A stretch of DNA of 13,954 nt from an uncultured Cryomorphaceae bacterium (GTDB lineage: Bacteria > Bacteroidota > Bacteroidia > Flavobacteriales > Schleiferiaceae). A program made the translations under genes and the position numbers. The stretch covers positions 1 through 13,954 of the forward strand of contig CALCFH010000085.1 in assembly GCA_937900215.1 (NCBI GenBank), written 5' to 3'. The notes under the pieces are model-generated. The model made no database searches, had not been told where the DNA came from, and saw only the letters and a program-made list of their open reading frames with translations. This document shows, in pieces, positions 6,645 to 13,813 of the stretch (positions within the stretch are counted from its first letter, which is position 1; every line of letters begins with the position of its first letter).

Positions 6645-7469
6645 TTATTTCTTACGACGATCAATGATATACTTGTTCGATGCTTTCTTTGGAGTACGTG
6701 TCTTGTAACCCTTTGCTGGAATTCCATTTCTGGAACGTGGATGTCCTCCCGAAGAACGACCTTCACCACCACCCATTGGGTGGTCAACTGGATTCATTGC
6801 AACACCTCTCACTCTTGGTCTTCTGCCTAACCAGCGGCTTCTACCCGCTTTTCCGCTTCTTTCCAAGGCACTGTCTGAATTGGAAACTACCCCAATTGCA
6901 GCCATACAAGTAACCAAAATCATCCGTGTTTCACCACTAGGTAATTTGATAATTGCATACTTTCCATCTCTAGCCGCAAGCTGTGCAAAAGAGCCTCCAC
7001 TGCGTGCAATTACAGCCCCTTGGCCAGGTCGCATTTCGATGCAACTAATAACTGTACCCAATGGAATATCTGACAAGAACATCGCATTTCCAACTTCAGG
7101 ACTTGAATCCTTACCTGAAACTACAGTTTGTCCTACTTGAAGTCCATTTTGAGCAATGATATACCTTTTCTCACCGTCGGCGTAGAAAAGAAGAGCGATG
7201 CGTGCATTGCGATTTGGATCATATTCAATGGCCTTAACCGTTGCTGGAATCCCAAACTTCTCTCTCTTGAAATCAATTTCTCTGTAACGCTGCTTGTGTC
7301 CACCGCCTACGTTACGAACAGTCATTTTACCAGTGTTATTTCTACCACCAGTGTTCTTCTTTGGACGTAAAAGACCCTTTTCTGGAGTGGTCTTCGTGAT
7401 ACTGCCAAAGTCATTTACAACGCGAAAACGCTGTCCAGGAGTAATGGCTTTTAGTTTACGTATTCCCAT
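6645..7469 (-). CDS. rplB: Large ribosomal subunit protein uL2
   Basis: L2 is among the most conserved 50S proteins; it binds 23S rRNA close to the peptidyl transferase centre and bridges the subunits. The protein is 274 residues (E. coli 273). The N-terminal OB-like RNA-binding domain includes GGRNNTGKMTVRNVGGGHKQ at about residues 41-60. The SH3-like C-terminal domain carries the family signature at about 225-245 (MNPVDHPMGGGEGRSSGGHP). The histidine at 230 corresponds to E. coli His229, a residue long linked to peptidyl transfer and subunit association. It starts 3 bp after rplW and ends 3 bp before rpsS. Confidence 0.98.
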   Translation of the reverse strand: MGIRKLKAITPGQRFRVVNDFGSITKTTPEKGLLRPKKNTGGRNNTGKMTVRNVGGGHKQRYREIDFKREKFGIPATVKAIEYDPNRNARIALLFYADGEKRYIIAQNGLQVGQTVVSGKDSSPEVGNAMFLSDIPLGTVISCIEMRPGQGAVIARSGGSFAQLAARDGKYAIIKLPSGETRMILVTCMAAIGVVSNSDSALERSGKAGRSRWLGRRPRVRGVAMNPVDHPMGGGEGRSSGGHPRSRNGIPAKGYKTRTPKKASNKYIIDRRKK

Positions 7470-7472
7470 CTC

Positions 7473-7763
7473 TTAAATATTGCTGTAAAGATCTAGCGTC
7501 TCTCCACTTCGAACCGTAACAACGGCCTTCTTGTATGCTCCTGTAGTACCACTCAATATTCCGGTTTTAGTGTAACGCATTTTACGCTTTCCAGCTACAA
7601 CCATTGTATTAACTCTCTCTACATTCACATTATAGATAGTCTGTATAGCCTCACGAATCTGAATTTTGTTTGCATCTCTGTGGACTACAAACGAAAATTG
7701 ATTCTGATCTTCTGCATCTGCAGTAGCCTTCTCAGTAATGATGGGTTTGATCAAAATATTCAT
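7473..7763 (-). CDS. rplW: Large ribosomal subunit protein uL23
   Basis: L23 sits at the exit of the peptide tunnel and is the docking point for trigger factor and SRP. The product is 96 residues (E. coli 100). It opens MNILIKPIITEKATADAEDQ. The RNA-binding core includes FVVHRDANKIQIREAIQTIY at about residues 25-44 and VERVNTMVVAGKRKMRYTKTG at about 48-68, the loop reaching into the tunnel. The start is 6 bp after rplD and the stop 3 bp before rplB. Confidence 0.96.
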   Translation of the reverse strand: MNILIKPIITEKATADAEDQNQFSFVVHRDANKIQIREAIQTIYNVNVERVNTMVVAGKRKMRYTKTGILSGTTGAYKKAVVTVRSGETLDLYSNI

Positions 7764-7769
7764 ATTCGC

Positions 7770-8396
7770 TTAGCTTAACGCTTCATTAATTTTTTCTACC
7801 GAACCTTCAGTAAATACTAGGTTTTGAGCATTCATAAGTTTATAAGTGCTTAATTCAGAAACCATTATCACTTCGGAGCCCTGAAAATTTCGGGACGACA
7901 AATATACATTTTTACTTGTCTCATCCACTACTATTAGTGATTTTTTATTTTCTAATCCCAAAGCGGCAATAATTCTAGTGAATTCTTTTGTCTTTGGAGC
8001 GGAAAATTCTAGATTCTCAAGAACCATAAGAGATTGAGTGCTCGCCTTTAAGCTAATTGCACTTCTTCGTGCAAGACGCTTAACTTTTTTATTCAATTTA
8101 AAGCCATAATCATGGGGACGAGGGCCAAAAACCGTTCCACCACCTCGGTGAAGAGGGGATTTGAATGATCCCATACGGGCATTTCCTGTTCCTTTCTGCT
8201 TAAAACCTTTCTTTGTAGTACGAGCTATTTCAGCTCTTTCTTTAGCCTTGTGCGTACCTTGACGCTGGTTGGCTAAATATTGCTTAACATCAAGGTAGAT
8301 GGCATGCTCATTTGGTGAAATGGCTACAACAGAATCATTCAATTCTACTTTTCTACCTGTGTCTTTTCCGTTTTTGTCGAGTACGCTAAATTCCAT
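7770..8396 (-). CDS. rplD: Large ribosomal subunit protein uL4
   Basis: L4 binds domain I of 23S rRNA, and its extended loop lines the constriction of the exit tunnel opposite L22. In E. coli it also represses the S10 operon through that operon's leader. The protein is 208 residues (E. coli 201). It has the globular Rossmann-like fold plus the basic loop at about residues 43-98, containing TTKKGFKQKGTGNARMGSFK and SPLHRGGGTVFGPRPHDYGF. No S10-type leader is available here because rpsJ is only 12 bp downstream of fusA, so control by L4 would need a different site. The ATG overlaps the rplC stop by one base (TAATG). Confidence 0.97.
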   Translation of the reverse strand: MEFSVLDKNGKDTGRKVELNDSVVAISPNEHAIYLDVKQYLANQRQGTHKAKERAEIARTTKKGFKQKGTGNARMGSFKSPLHRGGGTVFGPRPHDYGFKLNKKVKRLARRSAISLKASTQSLMVLENLEFSAPKTKEFTRIIAALGLENKKSLIVVDETSKNVYLSSRNFQGSEVIMVSELSTYKLMNAQNLVFTEGSVEKINEALS

Positions 8397-9019
8397 TATT
8401 TCTCAACAATTACAAGTCCATTCTTAGGACCAGGAATAGAACCACTAAGTATTAGTAGGTTTTTGTCCTTGTCCACTTTCATTACGATCAAGTTTTGAAT
8501 CTTCGTTCTCTTATTACCCATCTGGCCTGCCATACGGATACCTTTGAAAACTCGGCTAGGATCCGATCCTGCACCAATTGATCCAGGGGCTCTTAGGCGG
8601 TTGTGCTGACCATGACTCGCTTGCATTACACCTGCAAATCCATGGCGCTTAACTACACCTTGAAAACCTTTACCTTTTGATGTTCCAACAACATCCACAA
8701 ATTCCCCTTCAATAAAAAGATCAACGCTGATCTCATTACCCAAGGCATATTGTGAATTGTCAAAATCTTTGTATTCAACCACCAGTTTCTTAGGAGTTGT
8801 TTCTGCTTTCTTAAAGTGACCTTTAAGGGCAGAGGGCGTGTTTTTTTCCTTTCGCTCACCGCCACCGGCGATTTGAAGCGATTGGTAACCATCGACTTCT
8901 TGAGTGCGGATTTGCGTAACAACGTTCGGCAGGGCTTCTACAACCGTGCAAGGAACGTTTTTACCATCCGGACCAAAGATGCTGGTCATTCCGATTTTTT
9001 TCCCAATTAGAGCGGGCAT
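8396..9019 (-). CDS. rplC: Large ribosomal subunit protein uL3
   Basis: L3 starts 50S assembly and reaches with a long loop toward the peptidyl transferase centre. The protein is 207 residues (E. coli 209). It begins MPALIGKKIGMTSIFGPDGK. The conserved block KGKGFQGVVKRHGFAG lies at about 115-130, and the central loop RLRAPGSIGAGSDPSRVFKG runs from 141 to 160, followed by IRMAGQMGN. Gln166 in this motif aligns with the glutamine methylated by PrmB in E. coli; modification here is only inferred as possible. The 18-bp gap from rpsJ lacks a Shine-Dalgarno core. The last base of its TAA stop region overlaps the rplD ATG. Confidence 0.97.
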   Translation of the reverse strand: MPALIGKKIGMTSIFGPDGKNVPCTVVEALPNVVTQIRTQEVDGYQSLQIAGGGERKEKNTPSALKGHFKKAETTPKKLVVEYKDFDNSQYALGNEISVDLFIEGEFVDVVGTSKGKGFQGVVKRHGFAGVMQASHGQHNRLRAPGSIGAGSDPSRVFKGIRMAGQMGNKRTKIQNLIVMKVDKDKNLLILSGSIPGPKNGLVIVEK

Positions 9020-9037
9020 TCTTCTAGTTTGACTTAA

Positions 9038-9343
9038 TTAAACTTTGATTTCTACTTCTACACCGCTTGGTAACTCAAGCTTCATAAGTGCGTCAATGGT
9101 CTTAGCAGAACTGCTGTAAATATCCATTAGACGCTTGTAAGATGACAATTGGAATTGCTCTCTTGCTTTCTTATTTACGTGTGGTGAACGCAAAACGGTA
9201 TAAATTCTTTTGTTAGTTGGCAAAGGGATAGGACCTGTAACTACAGCCCCAGTACTCTTAACCGTTTTAACAATTTTTTCTGCCGACTTATCCACTAAAT
9301 TGTGGTCGTACGACTTTAATTTGATTCTAATTTTTTGACTCAT
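9038..9343 (-). CDS. rpsJ: Small ribosomal subunit protein uS10
   Basis: S10 is a 30S head protein that also links ribosome and transcription elongation complex as NusE. The product is 101 residues (E. coli 103). It has the N-terminal MSQKIRIKLKSYDHNLVDKS, the GPIPLPTNKRIYTVLRSPHV block at about residues 37-56, and SREQFQLSSY-like KAREQFQLSSYKRLMDIY at 59-76. The exposed loop SPHVNK (53-58), where tetracycline-class resistance substitutions occur in other bacteria, has the ordinary His-Val. It lies 12 bp after fusA with no tuf gene between them, so the S10 block is joined directly to the str block. Confidence 0.97.
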   Translation of the reverse strand: MSQKIRIKLKSYDHNLVDKSAEKIVKTVKSTGAVVTGPIPLPTNKRIYTVLRSPHVNKKAREQFQLSSYKRLMDIYSSSAKTIDALMKLELPSGVEVEIKV

Positions 9344-9355
9344 TTCCTTGTAGGA

Positions 9356-11482
9356 TTAGGCGTGTTGACCTTTAACTTTTGCAATAACTTCATCGGCAAT
9401 ATTCCTTGGAGTATCCTCATAATGCGAGAATTCCATAGTTGAAGTTGCACGTCCGGAACTCATGGTACGAAGTTGAGTTACGTAACCGAACATTTCAGAA
9501 AGAGGAACGTTCGCTTTGATAACTTGAGCTCCATTTCTAGAATCCATTCCTTGAACCTGTCCACGGCGGCGGTTCAAATCTCCAACAACATCTCCCATGT
9601 TTTCTTCTGGTGTCACCACCTCAATCTTCATAATTGGTTCCAACAGCACTGGAGAGGCTTTCTTAGCGGCATCTCTAAATGCCATCTTAGCAGCTAATTC
9701 AAAAGAAAGTGCATCTGAGTCAACGGGGTGGAACGATCCATCCAGAAGATTAACTTTTAGGCTATCAATTTCATATCCAGCCAACGGACCATTTTTCATA
9801 GCCTCGCGGAAACCTTTTTCTACGGAAGGAACATATTCCTTTGGAACGTTACCTCCTTTTACATCATTCACAAATTGTAAACCTGTTACCTCTGCATCGG
9901 CTGGTCCAATAGTTACAACGATATCAGCAAATTTACCTCTACCACCTGTTTGCTTTTTATACACTTCGCGGTGGTTGACACTTGCTTTAATTGCCTCTTT
10001 ATACTGTACCTGAGGAGCACCTTGGTTGCATTCAACCTTAAATTCTCTCTTAAGTCTGTCAACAATAATTTCTAAGTGCAGCTCACCCATACCGCTGATT
10101 ACGGTTTGACCAGTCTCCTCGTCGGTGTGAACACGGAAGGTAGGATCTTCTTCAGCTAATTTAGCCAATGACATTCCCAAACGATCTACATCGGCTTGAG
10201 ACTTCGGCTCAATAGCTACTCCGATTACAGGTTCTGGAAAAGACATAGATTCCAAAACAATAGGATGCTTCTCGTCGCAAAGGGTATCTCCTGTGCGAAT
10301 GTCTTTAAATCCAACACCAGCTCCTATGTCCCCGGCTTCAATGCTGTCGATCGCATTTTGCTTGTTCGAGTGCATTTGAAATATACGTGAAATACGCTCC
10401 TTCTTGTCGGTACGCATGTTTTGAACATACGAACCAGCGTCCAACTTACCACTATACACTCTAAAGAAACATAGTCTTCCAACAAATGGGTCGGTTGCAA
10501 TTTTGAATGCCAAAGCTGCAAATGGCTCACTTACACTTGGCTTTCTAACCTCTTCGAGCTCGGTATCTGGATTTATTCCCTTGATGCCTTCTACGTCAAC
10601 TGGAGAGGGTAGATAATCCATAACGGCATCTAACATCTTCTGCACACCTTTGTTTTTAAAGGCACTTCCGCATAGGATAGGAACAATAGTCATATCAATT
10701 GTAGCAAGGCGAATCGCGGCTACCATTTCTTCTTTGGTGATGGAATCTGGATCGTCAAAGAACTTCTCCATCAACTTATCATCGTACTCTGCAACGGATT
10801 CAACCAGTTTCTCGCGGAATTCGTTAGCGGTTTCAACTAAATCTTCCGGAATATCTATAATGTCATAGGTCATTCCTTGAGTACTGTCATCCCAAATAAT
10901 ACCTTTCATAGTCAATAAATCAACTACACCAGTAAATTCAGCTTCAGCTCCAATAGGAATTTGCAATGGAACAGCGTTAGCTCCTAATCTGTCCTTTATC
11001 TGAGCAACTACTTTAAAAAAGTCTGCACCAGCACGGTCCATTTTATTTACAAAGCCCAAACGAGGTACGCGATACTTATCCATCTGACGCCAAACGGTTT
11101 CAGATTGTGGCTCAACACCTCCAACTGCACAGTAAAGCGCAACAGCGCCATCTAGAACACGCATAGAACGCTCTACCTCTACGGTAAAGTCAACGTGACC
11201 TGGAGTATCAATTATATTAATCTTGTATTGCTCAGTAGTCGGAATGGGCTTTCCTTGTTCAGTTGGAAAATTCCAAAAACAAGTAGTTGCCGCAGAAGTG
11301 ATGGTTATACCTCTTTCCTGCTCTTGTACCATCCAGTCCATTGTAGCCGCACCATCGTGTACTTCACCAATTTTATGGTTAATACCTGTATAGTAAAGGA
11401 TACGCTCAGTAGTGGTCGTTTTACCCGCATCAATGTGCGCACTGATACCGATATTACGTGTTAATTTGAGGTCGCGTGCCAT
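9356..11482 (-). CDS. fusA: Elongation factor G
   Basis: EF-G is the cytoplasmic GTPase that drives tRNA-mRNA translocation and, with ribosome recycling factor, splits ribosomes after termination. The protein is 708 residues (E. coli 704). The GTPase motifs are complete: G1 AHIDAGKTT (15-23), the switch I/G2 threonine in RGITITSAATT (57-67), G3 DTPGH (92-96), G4 NKMD (146-149) and G5 CGSAF near residue 270. Domains II to V follow, including GMGELHLEIIVDRLKREF of domain III and SSGRATSTMEFSHYEDTP near the end of domain V. A short insertion (FPTEQGKPIPTTEQYK) sits in the G domain before G3. It is the canonical str-operon EF-G; it starts 24 bp after rpsG. Confidence 0.98.
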   Translation of the reverse strand: MARDLKLTRNIGISAHIDAGKTTTTERILYYTGINHKIGEVHDGAATMDWMVQEQERGITITSAATTCFWNFPTEQGKPIPTTEQYKINIIDTPGHVDFTVEVERSMRVLDGAVALYCAVGGVEPQSETVWRQMDKYRVPRLGFVNKMDRAGADFFKVVAQIKDRLGANAVPLQIPIGAEAEFTGVVDLLTMKGIIWDDSTQGMTYDIIDIPEDLVETANEFREKLVESVAEYDDKLMEKFFDDPDSITKEEMVAAIRLATIDMTIVPILCGSAFKNKGVQKMLDAVMDYLPSPVDVEGIKGINPDTELEEVRKPSVSEPFAALAFKIATDPFVGRLCFFRVYSGKLDAGSYVQNMRTDKKERISRIFQMHSNKQNAIDSIEAGDIGAGVGFKDIRTGDTLCDEKHPIVLESMSFPEPVIGVAIEPKSQADVDRLGMSLAKLAEEDPTFRVHTDEETGQTVISGMGELHLEIIVDRLKREFKVECNQGAPQVQYKEAIKASVNHREVYKKQTGGRGKFADIVVTIGPADAEVTGLQFVNDVKGGNVPKEYVPSVEKGFREAMKNGPLAGYEIDSLKVNLLDGSFHPVDSDALSFELAAKMAFRDAAKKASPVLLEPIMKIEVVTPEENMGDVVGDLNRRRGQVQGMDSRNGAQVIKANVPLSEMFGYVTQLRTMSSGRATSTMEFSHYEDTPRNIADEVIAKVKGQHA

Positions 11483-11483
11483 T

Positions 11484-11506
11484 ATAATTCTTGGTCAATA
11501 ATTCTT
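11484..11506. repeat. Pair of 9-bp direct repeats filling the rpsG-fusA gap
   Basis: The intergenic DNA between rpsG and fusA contains ATAATTCTT twice (11484-11492 and 11498-11506), separated by 5 bp. This occupies nearly all of the 24-bp gap. In the mRNA it reads AAGAATTAT twice just before the fusA start codon. The sequence is A/T-rich, so chance duplication is possible; no function is known to me. Confidence 0.4.
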
Positions 11507-11977
11507 TTAGAAACGGAAATGTGAGAATGCTTTGTTTGCTTCTGCCATTTTGTGAGTGTCCATGCGCTTCTTAACCGCTGCACCCTCTTCTTTAGCTGCC
11601 GCTATGATTTCATTTGCCAAACGCATACTCATTGTTTTCTCATTGCGTCTGCGTGAATAGTTAATCAACCATTTCATGGCCATCGAGATTTTGCGGTCTG
11701 GACGAATCTGCATTGGAATCTGGAAGGTAGCTCCTCCAACACGACGACTGCGTACTTCTACGTGCGGCATTACATTGGTTAAGGCTTCTTTCCAAACCTC
11801 AAGACCATCTGGTCTTTCCGTTTTTTCAGACACACTTGCAATGGCATCATAAAACACTGCGAAAGCAGTACTTTTTTTGCCATCATACATCAGATTATTC
11901 ACAAAACGAGTTACAAGTGGATCGTTGAATTTCGGATCCGGTAACAGGGGACGTTTTTTAGCTCTTTGCTTTCTCAT
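11507..11977 (-). CDS. rpsG: Small ribosomal subunit protein uS7
   Basis: S7 nucleates assembly of the 30S head and lies at the E site. In E. coli it represses the str operon by binding between rpsL and rpsG. The product is 156 residues, typical for the family. It begins MRKQRAKKRPLLPDPKFNDP, with LVTRFVNNLMYDGKKSTAFA at 21-40, the beta-hairpin VEVRSRRVGGATFQIPMQI at 73-91, and ends with the helix and tail MAEANKAFSHFRF. The rpsL-rpsG spacer here is only 19 bp, much shorter than the E. coli regulatory spacer, so E. coli-type S7 feedback at that site looks unlikely. Confidence 0.97.
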   Translation of the reverse strand: MRKQRAKKRPLLPDPKFNDPLVTRFVNNLMYDGKKSTAFAVFYDAIASVSEKTERPDGLEVWKEALTNVMPHVEVRSRRVGGATFQIPMQIRPDRKISMAMKWLINYSRRRNEKTMSMRLANEIIAAAKEEGAAVKKRMDTHKMAEANKAFSHFRF

Positions 11978-11996
11978 TTCTTCTCAGTAAAGCTTC

Positions 11997-12419
11997 TTAT
12001 TTCTTTTTGCCTTTAACAGCACCTTTGGCCGCTGCTGCTACTGCTCCCGCTTTCGGACGCTTAGCTCCATATTTTGATCTGCGTTGTCTTCTGCCATCTA
12101 CGCCGGCAGTATCCAATGCTCCTCTCACAATGTGATATCGTACTCCAGGTAAATCTTTTACCCTTCCACCGCGTACCAATACGATCGAGTGTTCTTGCAA
12201 GTTGTGTCCTTCTCCAGGTATGTAGGCATTAACCTCGTTTCCGTTGGTTAAACGCACACGTGCTACTTTACGCAAAGCCGAGTTTGGCTTTTTAGGTGTG
12301 GTTGTATATACTCGGGTACACACACCTCTTCTTTGAGGAGATGCATCCAAAGCAGCCGACTTACTCTTCTTCTCGATTTTCGTACGACCTTTCCGCACCA
12401 ATTGCTGAATGGTTGGCAT
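11997..12419 (-). CDS. rpsL: Small ribosomal subunit protein uS12
   Basis: S12 sits at the decoding centre and controls accuracy of tRNA selection. It is the first gene of the long ribosomal transcription unit. The protein is 140 residues (E. coli 124). The conserved core begins MPTIQQLVRKGR and includes GVCTRVYTTTPKKPNSALRK at 32-51 and GGRVKDLPGVRYHIVRGALD at 84-103. Lys43 and Lys88 (counting the initiator Met) match the lysines whose change gives streptomycin resistance, so the sequence is of the sensitive type. Asp89 is the site methylthiolated by RimO in E. coli. The extra length is a low-complexity Ala/Gly/Lys tail (about residues 124-140). The ATG is about 48 bases downstream of the predicted transcription start, after an A-rich leader without a Shine-Dalgarno core. 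Confidence 0.97.
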   Translation of the reverse strand: MPTIQQLVRKGRTKIEKKSKSAALDASPQRRGVCTRVYTTTPKKPNSALRKVARVRLTNGNEVNAYIPGEGHNLQEHSIVLVRGGRVKDLPGVRYHIVRGALDTAGVDGRRQRRSKYGAKRPKAGAVAAAAKGAVKGKKK

Positions 12420-12452
12420 AAACGCTTGTTTTTCTTGTCTTTACGCTATAGA

Positions 12453-12467
12453 CCCTAATTTTTAGGG
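12453..12467 (-). promoter_or_regulatory. Short hairpin at the 5' end of the rpsL transcript
   Basis: A perfect inverted repeat, CCCTAA-TTT-TTAGGG, lies directly downstream of the promoter. In the mRNA it would fold as CCCUAA-AAA-UUAGGG, with the 5' arm at or within a few bases of the predicted transcription start. It is not followed by a U-run in either direction that would make it an intrinsic terminator for lysC. A 5'-terminal stem could protect the long mRNA from decay or serve as a regulatory site; both are inference. Confidence 0.55.
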
Positions 12468-12472
12468 GACTG

Positions 12473-12502
12473 CAAAGGTACAATCATTTTCAATGCGTAC
12501 AA
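12473..12502 (-). promoter_or_regulatory. Predicted Bacteroidota sigma-A promoter of the str-S10-spc unit
   Basis: On the minus strand the sequence contains TTG (12502-12500), a 19-bp spacer, and TACCTTTG (12480-12473). This fits the Bacteroidota housekeeping promoter pattern TTG-N17-23-TAnnTTTG, with the -7 element matching fully. Transcription would begin near 12466-12470, giving a leader of roughly 48 bases before rpsL. It is the only convincing promoter I can find ahead of the ribosomal genes. Confidence 0.8.
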
Positions 12503-12547
12503 TAGGTGATAGAACAATCTTCGAATAAAGATGAAAAAAACTTATTT

Positions 12548-13813
12548 TCAAACCACTACGAGCTGAAAAGTGTCCTTCGTCTTTTGTTCATGAAGTACCC
12601 TTAAGTAGCCTTCTATCTTTTCTCTAGACCCTTCTCTTGAATGTCGAATTGTGTAGAGTTGCACATTTTGAATGAGCTCTAAATCAAAGAGTAGTTCCAA
12701 TCTATCAAAGAGCTCAAGCTTTAATTGGGGTTCTCCATTGAAACAGAAACTAGAACTCACTGCACTATGTGTGGATAGATTAATGCGTATTCCTAAATCA
12801 TAAAATATTTTATAAATCAAACTCAATTGATCTTCTGCTATAAAAGCGAGGTCACGTGTTGATACTCGAAGCCACCATTGCTTGTCCTTTCGAATGAAAC
12901 AATCGATGTGAGGAGTTAACTCCAATCGGCTGCCTATTACTGTACCCCTGTTCGTTGGCTCCAAAAAGCTCTTAACGTATAAGGGAATAGACTTTCTCTG
13001 CAGTGGTTGTATAGTCTTCGGATGAATCACCGAAGCCCCGTAATAGGCCAGTTCTATGGCTTCTTCGTACGACAGTTGATGAAGCAAGACCGTATCTTTA
13101 AAAACTTTTGGGTCGCCATTCTTTATGCCGGGCACATCCTTCCATATGGTTACTGAATCGTATTCCAAAACATAACATAGGGCGGCGGCGGTATAGTCTG
13201 AGCCTTCTCTTCCCAAAGTGGTGGTGTGTCCTTTAGCATTCGCTCCAATGAATCCTTGTGTTATGTACCAGCTTTTCTCGTCAAAGGATTCTTTCACTTT
13301 CGCCTCCGTTGCTTCCCATTGGATGCGTGCATTGCGATGTGTGGAGTCGGTTACAATTAATTGTCGACAATCTTTCCAGATGACATCTAGATTTTCATTT
13401 TGCAAAAAATGAACAATTATCCGAGTTGAAAGCAATTCTCCATACGATACCAGTCTATCGTACTCTTTTGAAAACTGAGTGGGTTTCGATCTCAGAATCG
13501 AATCCATTTCCTCCCAAATACCTTCCAAGCTATCGCATACTCTTTTCCTCTCTGCAGATTCAGTAAACAATTCGTCTACAATAGCGAGGTGGAAGTGTTT
13601 TATATCTTTCCATTCTTTCCAGCGCTCCTCAGATCCATCCATCCAATATTTTAAGACTTGCTCCAGTGCATTGGTGGTTTTTGCCATAGCACTGACTACA
13701 ATAATGAGTTGTGTATGTTGAAAGTCTTTTAAAAGCTTAACCATATTGCGGATTCCCGCTGCATCTTTTACAGAGGCTCCACCAAACTTGAAAACGTGTC
13801 TAAATCCATCCAT
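12548..13813 (-). CDS. lysC: Monofunctional aspartate kinase
   Basis: Aspartate kinase phosphorylates L-aspartate to 4-phospho-L-aspartate with ATP, the first step toward lysine, threonine, methionine and diaminopimelate. The 421-residue protein has an amino-acid-kinase domain at about 1-300. It shows the N-terminal nucleotide-binding motif KFGGASVKDA (9-18), SYGELLSTR (123-131), TTLGREGSDYTAAAL (198-212), WKDVPGI (224-230) and the closing YYGASVIHPKTIQP (257-270). The remaining roughly 110 residues fit a compact, weakly conserved ACT-type regulatory region, including RINLSTHSAVSSSFCF and the YTIRH motif. No homoserine dehydrogenase domain is attached. The ATG directly follows the stop of the upstream membrane-protein gene (TAAATG), suggesting co-transcription and coupling. 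Feedback regulation by lysine or threonine cannot be predicted from this. Confidence 0.95.
   Translation of the reverse strand: MDGFRHVFKFGGASVKDAAGIRNMVKLLKDFQHTQLIIVVSAMAKTTNALEQVLKYWMDGSEERWKEWKDIKHFHLAIVDELFTESAERKRVCDSLEGIWEEMDSILRSKPTQFSKEYDRLVSYGELLSTRIIVHFLQNENLDVIWKDCRQLIVTDSTHRNARIQWEATEAKVKESFDEKSWYITQGFIGANAKGHTTTLGREGSDYTAAALCYVLEYDSVTIWKDVPGIKNGDPKVFKDTVLLHQLSYEEAIELAYYGASVIHPKTIQPLQRKSIPLYVKSFLEPTNRGTVIGSRLELTPHIDCFIRKDKQWWLRVSTRDLAFIAEDQLSLIYKIFYDLGIRINLSTHSAVSSSFCFNGEPQLKLELFDRLELLFDLELIQNVQLYTIRHSREGSREKIEGYLRVLHEQKTKDTFQLVVV

Noticed and set aside
8653..8922. 89-codon minus-strand frame inside rplC
   Set aside because: It is an out-of-frame reading of rplC, which is intact and fully recognisable as L3.
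12517..12550. Weak inverted repeats after lysC as an intrinsic terminator
   Set aside because: The stems are five or six A/T-rich pairs and lack a proper U-run after a stable hairpin.
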